Source: Alicyclobacillaceae bacterium I2511
GTDB taxonomy: Bacteria > Bacillota > Bacilli > Alicyclobacillales > Alicyclobacillaceae
Length of the DNA stretch: 64,000 nt
Direction of reading: 5' to 3'
NCBI GenBank assembly: GCA_003584005.1
Contig: QXHL01000003.1
Span: forward strand, 62,001 to 126,000
Below the pieces are notes generated by a model, which worked only from the letters and a program-made list of their open reading frames with translations, made no database searches and had not been told where the DNA came from. The position numbers and the translations under genes are program-made. Shown piece after piece: positions 1-9,078 of this stretch; the first letter of the stretch is position 1, and each line of letters opens with the position of its first letter.

Positions 1-1150
1 TAAGTACCCGTACCCCGTCTTCCGTCACCACCACCAGGTCTTCAATGCGCACCCCAAATTTTCCTGGGAGGTAAATACCTGGCTCTACACTCATCACCAT
101 TCCCGGTTGTAAAACCTGGTCATTACCTGCCACCACAAAGGGGGGTTCATGAATTTCCAATCCTACACCGTGGCCAGTGCGATGAGTAAAATAGGGACCA
201 TACCCGGCTTGTGTAATCACCTGTCGGGCTGCCCGGTCCACCACATCTAAGGATACTCCAGGCCTGACTGCAGCTATCCCTGCCAAGTTTGCGGCCAGCA
301 CCGTTTCATAGACCTCCCGTAATAGTTCCTCTGGTTCTCCCAGTAAAAAGGTACGCGTAATGTCACTCACATAGTGTTGATAAATTCCTCCTGTATCCAC
401 TATGACACTGGACCCAGACACGAGTGGTGAGTCATTGGGTTCATGGTGTGGCACCGCCCCGTTACTGCCTGCGGCTAATATGGGAGGAAAAGACATACCC
501 TGTGCACCAGATTCCTGCCACAACTGTGTCAGTTCACGAACCGCTGCCGCTTCATTAGGCAACCCAGGCAAGCGCAACTTCATTTGCCCCACCACCAGGT
601 CCGCCAGACGCGAGGCCTCTTGCAGATATCCTAATTCGTCACCCTCCTTGCGTAACCGCAGTTCAGATAACCAAACATCGGCTAAGCCGGGACACTCGAC
701 AACTTCTGGCACTTCAGATTCAGACGCACCCACTTTAACCGAACGGGAGAGAGAAACACCAGGGTTTCCCTGTCCTACAATTGCTAAAGCCTGGTTGAAA
801 GACAGCAGGTGACGGGCCTCCCATGCACCATCCACCCCTACTTGTCCCAGCCCTACAGCGGAATGCAGGGCTGTGACCATGAGGACATACGGATTTGCAC
901 CATCCTGCCAATACTCTGTCTGTATAAATGCCCCCGCAGTTTCCGCGGCAAACATTTGATGTACAACCCATCGTGCATGACCCACCACCGGCACCACCAC
1001 AGCACTGGCCCGCTCACCTGACTGTAACCAAACCCCTGTCAGGTAATACACATTCGCGGGTGAGGTCACCACAACCCCCCGTAAATTTGCTTTTACCAAC
1101 ATTTCTTGCAAACGGGCCAAACGCGCCCCCCACGGTGTACCTCGTGACAT
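1..1150 (-). CDS. Xaa-Pro aminopeptidase/dipeptidase, M24 family (3' end cut by window)
   Basis: Cytosolic metallopeptidase of the pita-bread M24 family that removes residues next to proline. About 383 residues are visible and the frame is still open at base 1, so the C-terminus is missing. The N-terminal half (roughly residues 1-150, with [12 protein letters not shown]) is the creatinase-like domain. The C-terminal half carries the M24 metal ligands: VDTGG and SDITRT near residues 250-262, [16 protein letters not shown] near 320, then [18 protein letters not shown]. The ATG at 1150 is preceded by an AGGGGG ribosome site. It is divergent from ytrH. The family is certain; substrate preference (dipeptide or longer peptide) is not readable. 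Confidence 0.93.
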   Translation of the reverse strand, partial: MSRGTPWGARLARLQEMLVKANLRGVVVTSPANVYYLTGVWLQSGERASAVVVPVVGHARWVVHQMFAAETAGAFIQTEYWQDGANPYVLMVTALHSAVGLGQVGVDGAWEARHLLSFNQALAIVGQGNPGVSLSRSVKVGASESEVPEVVECPGLADVWLSELRLRKEGDELGYLQEASRLADLVVGQMKLRLPGLPNEAAAVRELTQLWQESGAQGMSFPPILAAGSNGAVPHHEPNDSPLVSGSSVIVDTGGIYQHYVSDITRTFLLGEPEELLREVYETVLAANLAGIAAVRPGVSLDVVDRAARQVITQAGYGPYFTHRTGHGVGLEIHEPPFVVAGNDQVLQPGMVMSVEPGIYLPGKFGVRIEDLVVVTEDGVRVL

Positions 1151-1317
1151 ATAAAAACCCCCTATTTTGGAAGCTGTCTGAAAAGGGTCCATTCCGTTGC
1201 TGCACAGGACCTAATCCAGATGCACAATTTCCGTGCAAATTCATTATACCGACATATTCGTCCAGTTTGTCCCGTATCTTTCATTACGGCCTACTCTACC
1301 AGGAACGGTGATTAAGT

Positions 1318-1650
1318 ATGACAACCCTCGCCAGTTTGGTGATTGACTTTTTTGTGTCTTTTGGCATGGTTCTGGGAGGTTCTCTCCTGGGCGGCCTCGG
1401 TGCCTTAGTGGTTCACTCACAGCCCCTCGCCACCATGCTGCGTCTATCGGATCAATTGAAAATCTGGGCCATGGTCAGTGCCCTCGGCGGCACCATGGAC
1501 ACCTTAAGGGCACTGGAATCTGGTCTGCTCAAACACGATTTGTACATGGTTGGCAAGCAAATGACCTATTTAATGATTGCCTTTTTAGGATGTCAAATTG
1601 GAGCCCTAATGATCCAGTGGCTGGCAGAAGGCGAGGTTGGGCACCCGTGA
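1318..1650 (+). CDS. ytrH: Sporulation membrane protein YtrH
   Basis: 110-residue integral membrane protein resembling YtrH of Bacillus, a mother-cell protein needed for efficient sporulation. Hydrophobic stretches lie at about residues 6-32 (rich in Gly and Leu, FGMVLGGSLLGGLGALVV) and 84-104, with a conserved central part containing KIWAMVSALGGTMD. Length agrees with the family (about 110). It is directly followed by a ytrI-like gene, the same pairing as in bacilli, which strengthens the call. Expression is expected in the mother cell under sigma-E by analogy; no promoter was assigned from the sequence. Confidence 0.88.
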   Translation: MTTLASLVIDFFVSFGMVLGGSLLGGLGALVVHSQPLATMLRLSDQLKIWAMVSALGGTMDTLRALESGLLKHDLYMVGKQMTYLMIAFLGCQIGALMIQWLAEGEVGHP

Positions 1651-2099
1651 ATCGGGCCATGATTGCCGCCACCCTGGTGGGCATCTTGTTCGGTGCCAGC
1701 GCCACTTTGGCATACGCGGGTAGAGAAGTAGACAAGTTGAACCAACAGTTGTTGGCGTGCGATAATAACAATGTCGAGTTGCAGCAACAAAATGTTCAGC
1801 TTGCGGCCCGCTTGAACCAGCCCAATAAATCTCCCACAGTGTTGAGTATTCGCGTCCAAGCAAATACTCCGGATGGGCTGGTGGAAATGGCCACTGTTAC
1901 GTTTGTCAAACAACAGTTGCAGTTCTTGATTGGTTTTCCCCTCACCTCGTTGCAGGAACATCCGGATTTGCCGTCACGCCTCATTGATGGGCGAATCCTG
2001 ACCGTAGACCAGCAAGCCTTTACGTTACGCGTGACCACCGTAGTTATCGTGGAACGCCTGTACATAGAGGTCAGCGCTACAGCCAACAACGGTTCATAG
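1647..2099 (+). CDS. ytrI: YtrI-like sporulation membrane protein
   Basis: About 150 residues: one N-terminal membrane segment (MIAATLVGILFGASATLAYA), then a charged, Gln/Asn-rich stretch that looks coiled-coil (REVDKLNQQLLACDNNNVELQQQN), then a globular C-terminal part ending ERLYIEVSATANNGS. I chose the GTG at 1647 because it overlaps the ytrH stop as GTGA and has GAGG 10 bases upstream. In-frame starts at 1617 (GTG) and 1590 (ATG) would add an RRRGW basic segment, so the start is uncertain. Position after ytrH and the topology support YtrI; sequence conservation in this family is weak, so the name rests partly on context. Confidence 0.72.
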   Translation: MNRAMIAATLVGILFGASATLAYAGREVDKLNQQLLACDNNNVELQQQNVQLAARLNQPNKSPTVLSIRVQANTPDGLVEMATVTFVKQQLQFLIGFPLTSLQEHPDLPSRLIDGRILTVDQQAFTLRVTTVVIVERLYIEVSATANNGS

Positions 2100-2149
2100 G
2101 TGCACAGGGTTGGAGTAAATTCTCATCAAATCACGCTGGAGGTCACCCT

Positions 2150-2458
2150 ATGCTACTCAGCGATATGACTAAGGGCCAATTGCAACGCGAAATGGACCAA
2201 GTCAGGGACAAGGGACAAGCGGCTTATGACGCACAAAATTGGATCGAATACGAGGTCTTAATGAAACGGTGGTACCTGGCAAAATCCTATCTTATCCACG
2301 ACTCCTTTCAAGTTCAAATCGGTCGCACCTATGCTTTGACAGAAGAACTAGACCGACTGACTGTGCGGGAATTGCGCGGGGTCATGGCGTGGGGAATTCG
2401 AGAATCCACCGCCCATGAATCTGCGGTCCCCATTGCTATGCTATTGGAACAGGCATGA
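2150..2458 (+). CDS. yfhH: YfhH-like protein (DUF1811)
   Basis: 102-residue soluble protein of the YfhH/DUF1811 family found in Bacillales; function unknown. The N-terminal half is a helical region (MTKGQLQREMDQVRDKG, then MKRWYLAKSYLI). The C-terminal half carries the family's recognisable pattern LTVRELRGVMAWGIRES followed by VPIAMLLEQ, matching FTISYLNGVFAWGYR and LPISVL of B. subtilis YfhH. An isolated gene after ytrHI, closed by a rho-independent terminator at 2475-2513. Confidence 0.8.
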   Translation: MLLSDMTKGQLQREMDQVRDKGQAAYDAQNWIEYEVLMKRWYLAKSYLIHDSFQVQIGRTYALTEELDRLTVRELRGVMAWGIRESTAHESAVPIAMLLEQA

Positions 2459-2474
2459 CCTGTATTCTTTCAGT

Positions 2475-2513
2475 AACGGCCTGACCAATCCATGGCAGGT
2501 CGTTTTATTTTTT
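2475..2513 (+). terminator. Rho-independent terminator after yfhH
   Basis: Stem AACGGCCTG (2475-2483) and CAGGTCGTT (2496-2504) with one G-T type mismatch, 12-base loop, followed by TTATTTTTT. Confidence 0.75.
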
Positions 2514-2632
2514 CTGTCTCAACCGAGGCTGTGTCTGGCCAATCTTGCCCTAATTTTCACCCCTCTTTGGGCCCCTGTAGCCCCCTATACGCTTGTAGCG
2601 GACATAAGATCTCGAGAGGGAGGGGAGGGGGA

Positions 2633-4366
2633 ATGAACAGCATTCAGACCCGCATGTTAACCCCACATCAGAGAGCACGCAAGATTCTCCGCGCAAACTG
2701 GCTGGGTAGGCGCCAAGTCAGTTTGCGCCCGGTCCAGTCCAAAGACGTCAGCGTAATTCTCCCAGCCCGCAACGAAGCACATGGCATCGCACCTTTGGTG
2801 CGGCGCTTACGCCAATGGCCTGCGGTACGAGAGGTGATTGTGGTGGCCAACGGTTGCCGGGACAATACCGCCCGACAAGCCCGACTTGCAGGCGCACGGG
2901 TTGTGCAATTTACCCACCCACTCGGCCATGACTGTGGCAGGGCGATTGGCGCCGCTGTCGCAAAAGGTCCCATTTTACTTTTCTTAGACGCTGATATTTC
3001 TTGGCAAATCCACGAACTGCGAGCGTTTGTCCAGCATGTACGGCAGGGGGCGGATATTGCATTAAACGCCTACCCCTCACCTCGCAGTCTATTTTATCAT
3101 CACCCTACAGCGGTGGCCAAACGAACGCTTAACCTGGTATGTGGACGACCTGACCTGGGTGCCGCCTCCATGACTGCCGTACCTTACGCCATGCGTCGCA
3201 AGGCATTAGCTGTGCTGGATGTATCCAACTTAGCCATCCCCCCCTTGGCACAAGCCACGGCCTTGTTCAACAACCTGCGGGTAGTGACAGCCACAGGGAT
3301 TAACCTTCACCAGCGTAATCGTCGTCGATCCGTTGCGGCAACGCGAGCGACCGCTCGGCTAATCCTAGGTGATCATGTTGAGGCATTGTCCTGGTACATG
3401 GCGCAACAGGACACACCGCGTGGAAAATTTGCCGACTGGCGCCAGCACAACGTACTGAACGAGATGTTCGGCGCACCCGGAGAGCAGACAGAAACACAAA
3501 ATTTATTAGAAAACAGTCCTCCCCATCCTATTGTTTTGGCCGCTGTCATTCCGGCTTCCAATGAAGCCGCATCCCTGCCTGGAGTTCTCACAGAGGTGCA
3601 AAAGTTGGGTGCGACGACTTTAGTGGTATCCAACGGTTCAGAAGATGAGACGGACACCGTTGCAAAGCGTTACGGTGCAAAAGTGACCACTTATAAAACC
3701 TGCTTGGGACACGATGTGCCACGAGCCGTTGGAGCCCACCTGCTGTGTCATGACGAAAGTTCCGCAGTGGGCCGCAAAACCTCGCCACCTGCCTGTACCC
3801 TATTTATTGACGCAGACTTTTCTATTCCAGCGGACGACCTGTGGGTGATGACACGCAGTGTTCTTGAAGATGGGGTTGACGTGGCCCTCAATGGCCTTCC
3901 AAGCCAATTCAGAGACCCCGTATCCACAGTCAAAACTTTTTTAAATCTAGTCCTGGATCGACCAGACCTCGGGATGGCCTCACTCACCGCGGTTCCCCAC
4001 GCCCTCAGTCAGCGGGCCCTTGCCAGTTTGGCGACAGCAGATCTGGCAATCCCGCCCAAGGCCTTGGTGCATGCTGTTTCCCTAGGACTAAAGGTACGCG
4101 CCGTGCACCAGGTGGATGTCGTCTCCCCCAACCGCTACCGTCCCCGTTGGCACAGTCGTCGTTACGGGGCCCCACTGACTCGAATGATTGTGGGAGACCA
4201 TTTGGAAGCCTTGGACCTGTGGACACAACTCAAGGGATTACGGGGCGGATTCCCACAGAATCGTAGACTAGACGAGATGCATGCATTCCTGTCCAAAATT
4301 CCAACCCTTCACCACGCAAGCGACCAAACGCACCTGCTGCCACCTGAGGAGGGGAACCAGCTGTGA
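2633..4366 (+). CDS. Tandem family-2 glycosyltransferase (two GT2 domains)
   Basis: 577 residues with two consecutive GT-A (GT2) nucleotide-sugar transferase domains and no membrane segment. Domain 1 starts near residue 39 (VSVILPARNEAHGI) with an FLDADIS metal motif near 118-124. Domain 2 starts near 299 (VLAAVIPASNEAASL) with FIDADFS near 390. Both domains share downstream features (LNLVCGRPDLGAASMTAVP versus LNLVLDRPDLGMASLTAVP, then NRRRS or NRYRP and IxGDHxEAL), so they arose by internal duplication. The start is the ATG at 2633 after a very purine-rich GGGAGGGGAGGGGG; an upstream in-frame ATG at 2492 lies across the preceding terminator. It overlaps the CotS-like gene by GTGA, implying a role in spore-surface glycosylation (inference). 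Confidence 0.85.
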   Translation: MNSIQTRMLTPHQRARKILRANWLGRRQVSLRPVQSKDVSVILPARNEAHGIAPLVRRLRQWPAVREVIVVANGCRDNTARQARLAGARVVQFTHPLGHDCGRAIGAAVAKGPILLFLDADISWQIHELRAFVQHVRQGADIALNAYPSPRSLFYHHPTAVAKRTLNLVCGRPDLGAASMTAVPYAMRRKALAVLDVSNLAIPPLAQATALFNNLRVVTATGINLHQRNRRRSVAATRATARLILGDHVEALSWYMAQQDTPRGKFADWRQHNVLNEMFGAPGEQTETQNLLENSPPHPIVLAAVIPASNEAASLPGVLTEVQKLGATTLVVSNGSEDETDTVAKRYGAKVTTYKTCLGHDVPRAVGAHLLCHDESSAVGRKTSPPACTLFIDADFSIPADDLWVMTRSVLEDGVDVALNGLPSQFRDPVSTVKTFLNLVLDRPDLGMASLTAVPHALSQRALASLATADLAIPPKALVHAVSLGLKVRAVHQVDVVSPNRYRPRWHSRRYGAPLTRMIVGDHLEALDLWTQLKGLRGGFPQNRRLDEMHAFLSKIPTLHHASDQTHLLPPEEGNQL

Positions 4367-5400
4367 AAATCAGAATTATTCCCTACCACACCCTGGCCAT
4401 TGTCCTCAAACAGTACGGGGAAGACTTGTTGACAGCCTCCCCCTTGTCTTCCCTTTACGCGCACGAAGTCGCTTATGGTGTTCGCACAGTACAGGGAATG
4501 CGGGTCATCAAGCCATGGATGGGTAACTTTCAGCAACTGCAGCAACTGGCAAGACTCGTCGAAACCCTGCACAAGATTGACTATCCCTATGCACCTATTT
4601 GGCTTTCTACACTGGATGGGGCAGCCTTTGTCGCCACTACAGGCCACCGGTACTATGTCACAGATTGGGTTCAAGGCACCCCCTTTGTGCCAACTCGAGA
4701 CACCTGCAATGCAGTCGGTTTAGCACTGGCAAAGCTCCACCAGTTAACCGCCAGCCCCCCCATCAAGGCTGTTCCGCACCCTCATAACCGCAACCAAAAC
4801 CGCCCTGTCACCCAACCTCATCCCACTTTCTGGCTGCAGCAATTGGAAAAGCGGGCGGCGTTGTTTCAAAAAGACTGTGTGCGCGTATGCAAGGACACCA
4901 CCGTCACGGGGACATGGTTTCGTGCACACGGCCCCGCCTGTCAACAGATGACGCGGCAAGGACTGATGAGACTCGCCCAGCCACAGGTCAAGCGACACCT
5001 ACACCAAGAATGGAACCATCCATACTGGCTGCACGGGGACATCACAATACCCAATATTGTCCAAGTGGGATCGAATGTGGTGCTCCTCGACTGGGACCGT
5101 GCACACCCCGGTAGCCCCGCCACCGAATTAGCCAAGGCCTTAGCCAATGTGTGTGGGTTTAGCCCTGACCTGATGGCCAATTTTATGCGCGGATACACAG
5201 AGTTCCGCCCCCTGCCGAGAGCAGAACGCCTGGCAACGGTTGCCTGTTTACATCTGCCCTGGGAAGCTTGGAACGGTCTGCGCAAACTATTTCGTGGTCA
5301 GCCAGCGCCGGAACTCCCCCCTTTGCGGCAGTCTTGGTCTGTCCGCTTAGAGGGTTTGGCATGGGCCCGTCAATGGGCAGCAAGCGCTGAACTTTCATGA
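4363..5400 (+). CDS. CotS-like spore coat kinase-fold protein
   Basis: 345 residues with an aminoglycoside-phosphotransferase-like (APH) fold as in spore-coat proteins CotS, YsxE and YutH. The catalytic-loop equivalent is WLHGDITIPNIV near residue 223 and the metal-binding Asp is in VVLLDWDRAHPGSPATELAK near 240. The N-lobe is poorly conserved, as is usual in this family. The GTG start overlaps the stop of the upstream double glycosyltransferase, so the two are translationally coupled. The 3' end overlaps the convergent YheC/D gene by 31 bp. The activity of CotS-type proteins is not settled; coat assembly or saccharide modification is inferred from family and neighbours. Confidence 0.8.
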   Translation: MKIRIIPYHTLAIVLKQYGEDLLTASPLSSLYAHEVAYGVRTVQGMRVIKPWMGNFQQLQQLARLVETLHKIDYPYAPIWLSTLDGAAFVATTGHRYYVTDWVQGTPFVPTRDTCNAVGLALAKLHQLTASPPIKAVPHPHNRNQNRPVTQPHPTFWLQQLEKRAALFQKDCVRVCKDTTVTGTWFRAHGPACQQMTRQGLMRLAQPQVKRHLHQEWNHPYWLHGDITIPNIVQVGSNVVLLDWDRAHPGSPATELAKALANVCGFSPDLMANFMRGYTEFRPLPRAERLATVACLHLPWEAWNGLRKLFRGQPAPELPPLRQSWSVRLEGLAWARQWAASAELS

Positions 5401-6539
5401 ACATCCCTGGTAAGCATAGACCGCACTTGGGTTCGCCCCAGATTCTGATGCAAATAATGGGCATAGCCAGCAACTGTGGTCATACACTCCACCAACTCCG
5501 CATCTGTCAAAATGTCTCGTCCAGGTCTAACATTCCAATCATACACAAACCAACGCCCTTGTTCAGAACGCCCCACATCCAGTCCAACCAGGCCTAAGAG
5601 TGGCTCGTGTGACTGTAACACACCTGCCACAGCGAAGCCCAACTCTCGCATTGTGGCTAAATTATTGCTATACATTCCTAAAGACTGTAACCAAGATGAA
5701 TTTTCTTCATTTAGAATTGTAAGGGACTTTACTTGTCCCCCCGCATGAAAATTTGTGAGCAGACTTTGGGGAGCCGCTGTTCTCGCCGTAATGGCAATCA
5801 CTTGCCATAGACCGCGCTGATTGCGCACCAGCGTCACACGAAAATCCACTCGACTGCCTTTTGGGGTACGCAGCAAAGAAATGTCTTCCTGGAGTAGGTA
5901 GGGCCGTCGCTGTTGCAACTGCGTTAGCCACTGGTGCAGGTGTTTCCAATCCAAGGAAATGTCCAGACGGTTGCCATAAAACCGTTCCCCTGTCAGGTGC
6001 CACATCTGATTTTTGGTTTTCTCCAAGTACACCATGTGTCTGCCACCGGAACCGTAGACCGGTTTCAACCACAGCCGCATATAGCGAGAGAGGGCCTGCT
6101 CCACCTGATGCGGGTTTGATAAGTGCCAAGTGACAGGCAAGTACATGTGCAAATCCGGGTGCCCTGCCAACCAGTCGTATAGGACATCCTTGTGGGGCAA
6201 ACCAGGATTAAATACCACATATCCCTGTGTGCGCGCCTGTGCAATGAAACGTCGGTACGTGTGTCGATAATGACGCAGGTCCGCTAAATACATAGCGTCA
6301 TAAAGAACGTCCGCTTGCGGCGTGACGCTAGCCCCTTGGAGCCGCCAAGCAGGCCCCAAGACATTCCCCTGCCAACGCCATCCATACCACCCCTGCCCTG
6401 TCCGTAGTGAACGCACACCGGGTGTCACCACATGCATCGACAGGCCCACCTTTGCGGCGCCCTGCGCCAAAGCCTGAAATGCTAATTGCCGACGCTTGCT
6501 TCCTTGGCTGGGGCCTGCCCCAGTCACAGCTACCAACAT
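5370..6539 (-). CDS. YheC/YheD family endospore coat-associated protein (ATP-grasp)
   Basis: 389 residues of the YheC/D ATP-grasp family associated with the spore coat. The N-terminal part (RQLAFQALAQGAAKVGLSMHVV, then NPGLPHKDVLYDWLAGHPDL) precedes the ATP-grasp core: LKPVYGSGGRHMVYLEK near residue 160, LLQEDI, SRVDFRVTLVRN near 230, and the C-terminal GLVGLDVGRSEQG and YDWNVRPGRDIL near 345. The ATG at 6539 has GAAAGGGGG upstream. It converges on the CotS-like gene with a 31-bp overlap and is divergent from the GT4 gene. The ligand joined by this enzyme is unknown. Confidence 0.85.
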   Translation of the reverse strand: MLVAVTGAGPSQGSKRRQLAFQALAQGAAKVGLSMHVVTPGVRSLRTGQGWYGWRWQGNVLGPAWRLQGASVTPQADVLYDAMYLADLRHYRHTYRRFIAQARTQGYVVFNPGLPHKDVLYDWLAGHPDLHMYLPVTWHLSNPHQVEQALSRYMRLWLKPVYGSGGRHMVYLEKTKNQMWHLTGERFYGNRLDISLDWKHLHQWLTQLQQRRPYLLQEDISLLRTPKGSRVDFRVTLVRNQRGLWQVIAITARTAAPQSLLTNFHAGGQVKSLTILNEENSSWLQSLGMYSNNLATMRELGFAVAGVLQSHEPLLGLVGLDVGRSEQGRWFVYDWNVRPGRDILTDAELVECMTTVAGYAHYLHQNLGRTQVRSMLTRDVHESSALAAH

Positions 6540-6786
6540 TCCTGCTGCCCCCTTTCGCTGCTGTGCAGATTAAGTTTTTCGGCGAATTGTGGAACCCTTT
6601 AAAAAAAGGGCAATTTGAGCACTGGAAAATTGGCGTTTGCGCCTCCCTGTCTGTCTATACGGTATGCTGGGTCAGGGATTAGGGAATGGGCACCATAGAC
6701 CTTGGAGTGGAGGCGAAAAAATGAAGCGGCACTCACATACAGTAATAGCGTGAGATTACGTGAAATGTTAGGGAGGGAACCGGCCG

Positions 6787-7914
6787 TTGAAAGTTGTCCT
6801 AATTGCCCCAGAAGACCTACCTATTCCGCCAACTCGCGGTGGTTCAGTACAAATTTATTTACAAGCCCTATACGAACTGTTAAAAAATCATCCCGGAATA
6901 GTGGCCCATCTCATCAGCCCAGGAAACAAGTCCAGGGTGGTTTTGCACTCCCCACAAGGATTGCAAAACCACCCCCACACACTTCCCCTACCCCCTGCAC
7001 AGACGTATCGTCACAGCCTTTTGTATCTTTTGCAATCCATCCATCCGGACGTGGTACAAATCGAGAATCGCCCCAACCTGGTGATGTCGATTGCACACCA
7101 ACTGCCCACAGTCCCGGTGGTACTCAACCTACACTCAATGACCTTTCTCGGACCCCGCCATATACCTCCAAAGCTTGCTCGCCAAGTTTTGCGCAGCGCA
7201 GATGCGGTGGTATTTAACAGCCATTATTTAGCGCACACTGTGGCACATCACTTCAACCTGTCCACACCCCTAGAAAACGGTCACGTCATTTATCCTGGTG
7301 TGGACCTAGAGAGGTTCACACCGCGCATAGCCCCCCTTCCCCCCCCACCGCCACTGCGTTTGATTTATGTAGGTCGCATCATTCCCCAAAAAGGTGTGCA
7401 CGTTTTGCTCACAGCCCTACACCAATTGAAGTTGCAAGGACAGTCAATACACTTAACGATGGTTGGCAAAACACCCCCATGGGAACGGGCTTACGGCATG
7501 ACCATAGAACGGCTCGGCAAGGGGCTCCACATCAACCGGCTCGGGTTTCTGCCACCCCGTGTATTACCTGCACACCTGTGGGAGCACCATGCATTGGTCT
7601 GCCCATCCCAGTACAAAGAGGCCTTTGGTTTAGTCAACGTTGAAGCGATGGCGGCAGGGTTGCCCGTCATTGCCTCGAGAATTGGTGGAATTCCGGAAAT
7701 TGTTGATGAAAGCTGTGGTCAATTGGTGACCACACCACAGTCCCCACACAATTGGGTGCGGGCCCTCAACCACTGGCTGGAACATCCACAAACTTATTTA
7801 CAAGCCTGCACAGGAGCAAAAAAGCGCGTCCAGAAGTTCCCCTGGGAACAAACAGCGCGTCAGTTTGCCATCCTATACGAAACCCTTCTGCAATCGGTTC
7901 AAAATAGCAGATGA
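6787..7914 (+). CDS. CotSA-like family-4 glycosyltransferase
   Basis: 375-residue GT-B fold (GT4) retaining glycosyltransferase, close in layout to spore-coat CotSA. The N-terminal domain begins MKVVLIAPEDLPIPPTRGGS, with the conserved GGS loop. The C-terminal domain has YVGRIIPQKGVHVLL near residue 195 and the family EX7E motif in EAFGLVNVEAMAAGLPVIA near 278-297, followed by RIGGIPEIV. The start is the TTG at 6787 after GGGAGGG. It completes the spore-surface saccharide cluster with the double GT2, CotS-like and YheC/D genes. The 3' end overlaps the small membrane protein gene on the other strand by 16 bp. Confidence 0.87.
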   Translation: MKVVLIAPEDLPIPPTRGGSVQIYLQALYELLKNHPGIVAHLISPGNKSRVVLHSPQGLQNHPHTLPLPPAQTYRHSLLYLLQSIHPDVVQIENRPNLVMSIAHQLPTVPVVLNLHSMTFLGPRHIPPKLARQVLRSADAVVFNSHYLAHTVAHHFNLSTPLENGHVIYPGVDLERFTPRIAPLPPPPPLRLIYVGRIIPQKGVHVLLTALHQLKLQGQSIHLTMVGKTPPWERAYGMTIERLGKGLHINRLGFLPPRVLPAHLWEHHALVCPSQYKEAFGLVNVEAMAAGLPVIASRIGGIPEIVDESCGQLVTTPQSPHNWVRALNHWLEHPQTYLQACTGAKKRVQKFPWEQTARQFAILYETLLQSVQNSR

Positions 7915-8099
7915 GTTAAATGCAAGCCATTATTTCCCGCGTAATCCCCGACGACAAAACCAAGCAGTGAAAAAAAAGCAAATGCCATCAATACAGCTAG
8001 AATCGTAAACAAAGGTCGCCACAACTTACCCCGCAGCCACATGGAGAGAAGTGTTAAAATCAGCAACGCCACCAACATTGCATACACGATGAGCGACAC
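7899..8099 (-). CDS. Small membrane protein of unknown function
   Basis: 66 residues with two hydrophobic segments (about residues 3-21 and 30-53) separated by a short basic loop (WLRGKLWRP). GTG start with an AAGGGG-type ribosome site. It lies 24 bases after the ispH stop on the same strand, so it is probably the distal gene of that transcript. I do not recognise the family. Confidence 0.6.
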   Translation of the reverse strand: MSLIVYAMLVALLILTLLSMWLRGKLWRPLFTILAVLMAFAFFSLLGFVVGDYAGNNGLHLTHLLF

Positions 8100-8123
8100 C
8101 CTTTTCGCCCCTTCCCATCGCCC

Positions 8124-9062
8124 TCACCGACGGTCGGTGGGCAATAGCCGATCTGGATTGGCCTGGTGTTTGTGGGGCCAAGTCTGTGGGTCTTGTGGAT
8201 TGTAGTGTTCCAAAAAAGTAATCACTTCTTTCGTAATAGCCGTGGGCGTGGACGCCCCTGCAGTGACAGCTACCGAGTTCACTCCATCCAACCAAGTCAG
8301 GTCCATTTCACTCACATCGGCCACGCGATGTGCCGGGGTATGGGCAATTTCCTGGGCCACCTGAGCCAGACGATTGGTGTTGTTGCTGCGCGGGTCTCCC
8401 ACCACAATGCACAGGTCAGCCCCTTTCGCCTGTTCTGCCACAGCCTGTTGGCGAGTTTGCGTCGCCATGCAAATTTCGTTGTAGACGACAGCCTGCGGGT
8501 ACTTTTGCCGCACTGCTTCCATCAATTCGGCCGTGTCCCATTGACTCATAGTCGTTTGATTCGTAATGGCAATCTTATCCGTATGCAAGTGAAGTGCCAC
8601 CACATCTGCTTCTTTCTCCACTAAGTGCACGTGCCCAGGTGCCACCCCCATGGCCCCTTCCGGTTCGGGGTGTCCCTTCTTGCCAATATACACTATTTCG
8701 TAACCCTGGCGAACATGATTGCGAATTAAATCGTGTGTTTTAGTTACATCCGGGCAAGTGGCATCCAACACCTTGAGGCCACGTTCTTTCGCCCGCCGCA
8801 CCACCTCTGGCGCAACTCCATGAGCGGTAAAAATGACGGTGCCTTGCTGGACTTCTTCCAACAGTGCCAGTCTATCCGCCCCATCCAAGGTGTGAATGCC
8901 CAACTGATGAAAGGCATCTACCACGTGTTGATTGTGTACAATCATGCCCAAAATGTAGATGGGACGTGGCAGTGACGCGTCTTCCGCAGCCTGTCTGGCC
9001 AACACCATGGCATCCACCACCCCGTAGCAATACCCCCGCGGCGTAATGCGAATGACCTTCAT
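8124..9062 (-). CDS. ispH: 4-hydroxy-3-methylbut-2-enyl diphosphate reductase
   Basis: 312 residues; last enzyme of the MEP isoprenoid pathway, reducing HMBPP to IPP and DMAPP with a [4Fe-4S] cluster. The three cluster cysteines are visible: Cys12 in [10 protein letters not shown], Cys103 in [12 protein letters not shown] and a third near 196 in [11 protein letters not shown]. Family motifs [20 protein letters not shown] and [13 protein letters not shown] are present. I chose the ATG at 9062, preceded by GAGGAGGG; the in-frame TTG at 9077 lies in that ribosome site. The next gene upstream on this strand is pncB, whose stop is 16 bases away. Confidence 0.96.
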   Translation of the reverse strand: MKVIRITPRGYCYGVVDAMVLARQAAEDASLPRPIYILGMIVHNQHVVDAFHQLGIHTLDGADRLALLEEVQQGTVIFTAHGVAPEVVRRAKERGLKVLDATCPDVTKTHDLIRNHVRQGYEIVYIGKKGHPEPEGAMGVAPGHVHLVEKEADVVALHLHTDKIAITNQTTMSQWDTAELMEAVRQKYPQAVVYNEICMATQTRQQAVAEQAKGADLCIVVGDPRSNNTNRLAQVAQEIAHTPAHRVADVSEMDLTWLDGVNSVAVTAGASTPTAITKEVITFLEHYNPQDPQTWPHKHQANPDRLLPTDRR

Positions 9063-9078
9063 AACAACCCTCCTCAAA

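Noticed and set aside
402-812. 136-codon plus-strand frame
   Set aside because: Antisense shadow of the Xaa-Pro peptidase, whose metal motifs are clear on the other strand.
2492-2632. N-terminal extension of the double glycosyltransferase frame
   Set aside because: It crosses the yfhH terminator and has no ribosome site; the ATG at 2633 follows a strong one.
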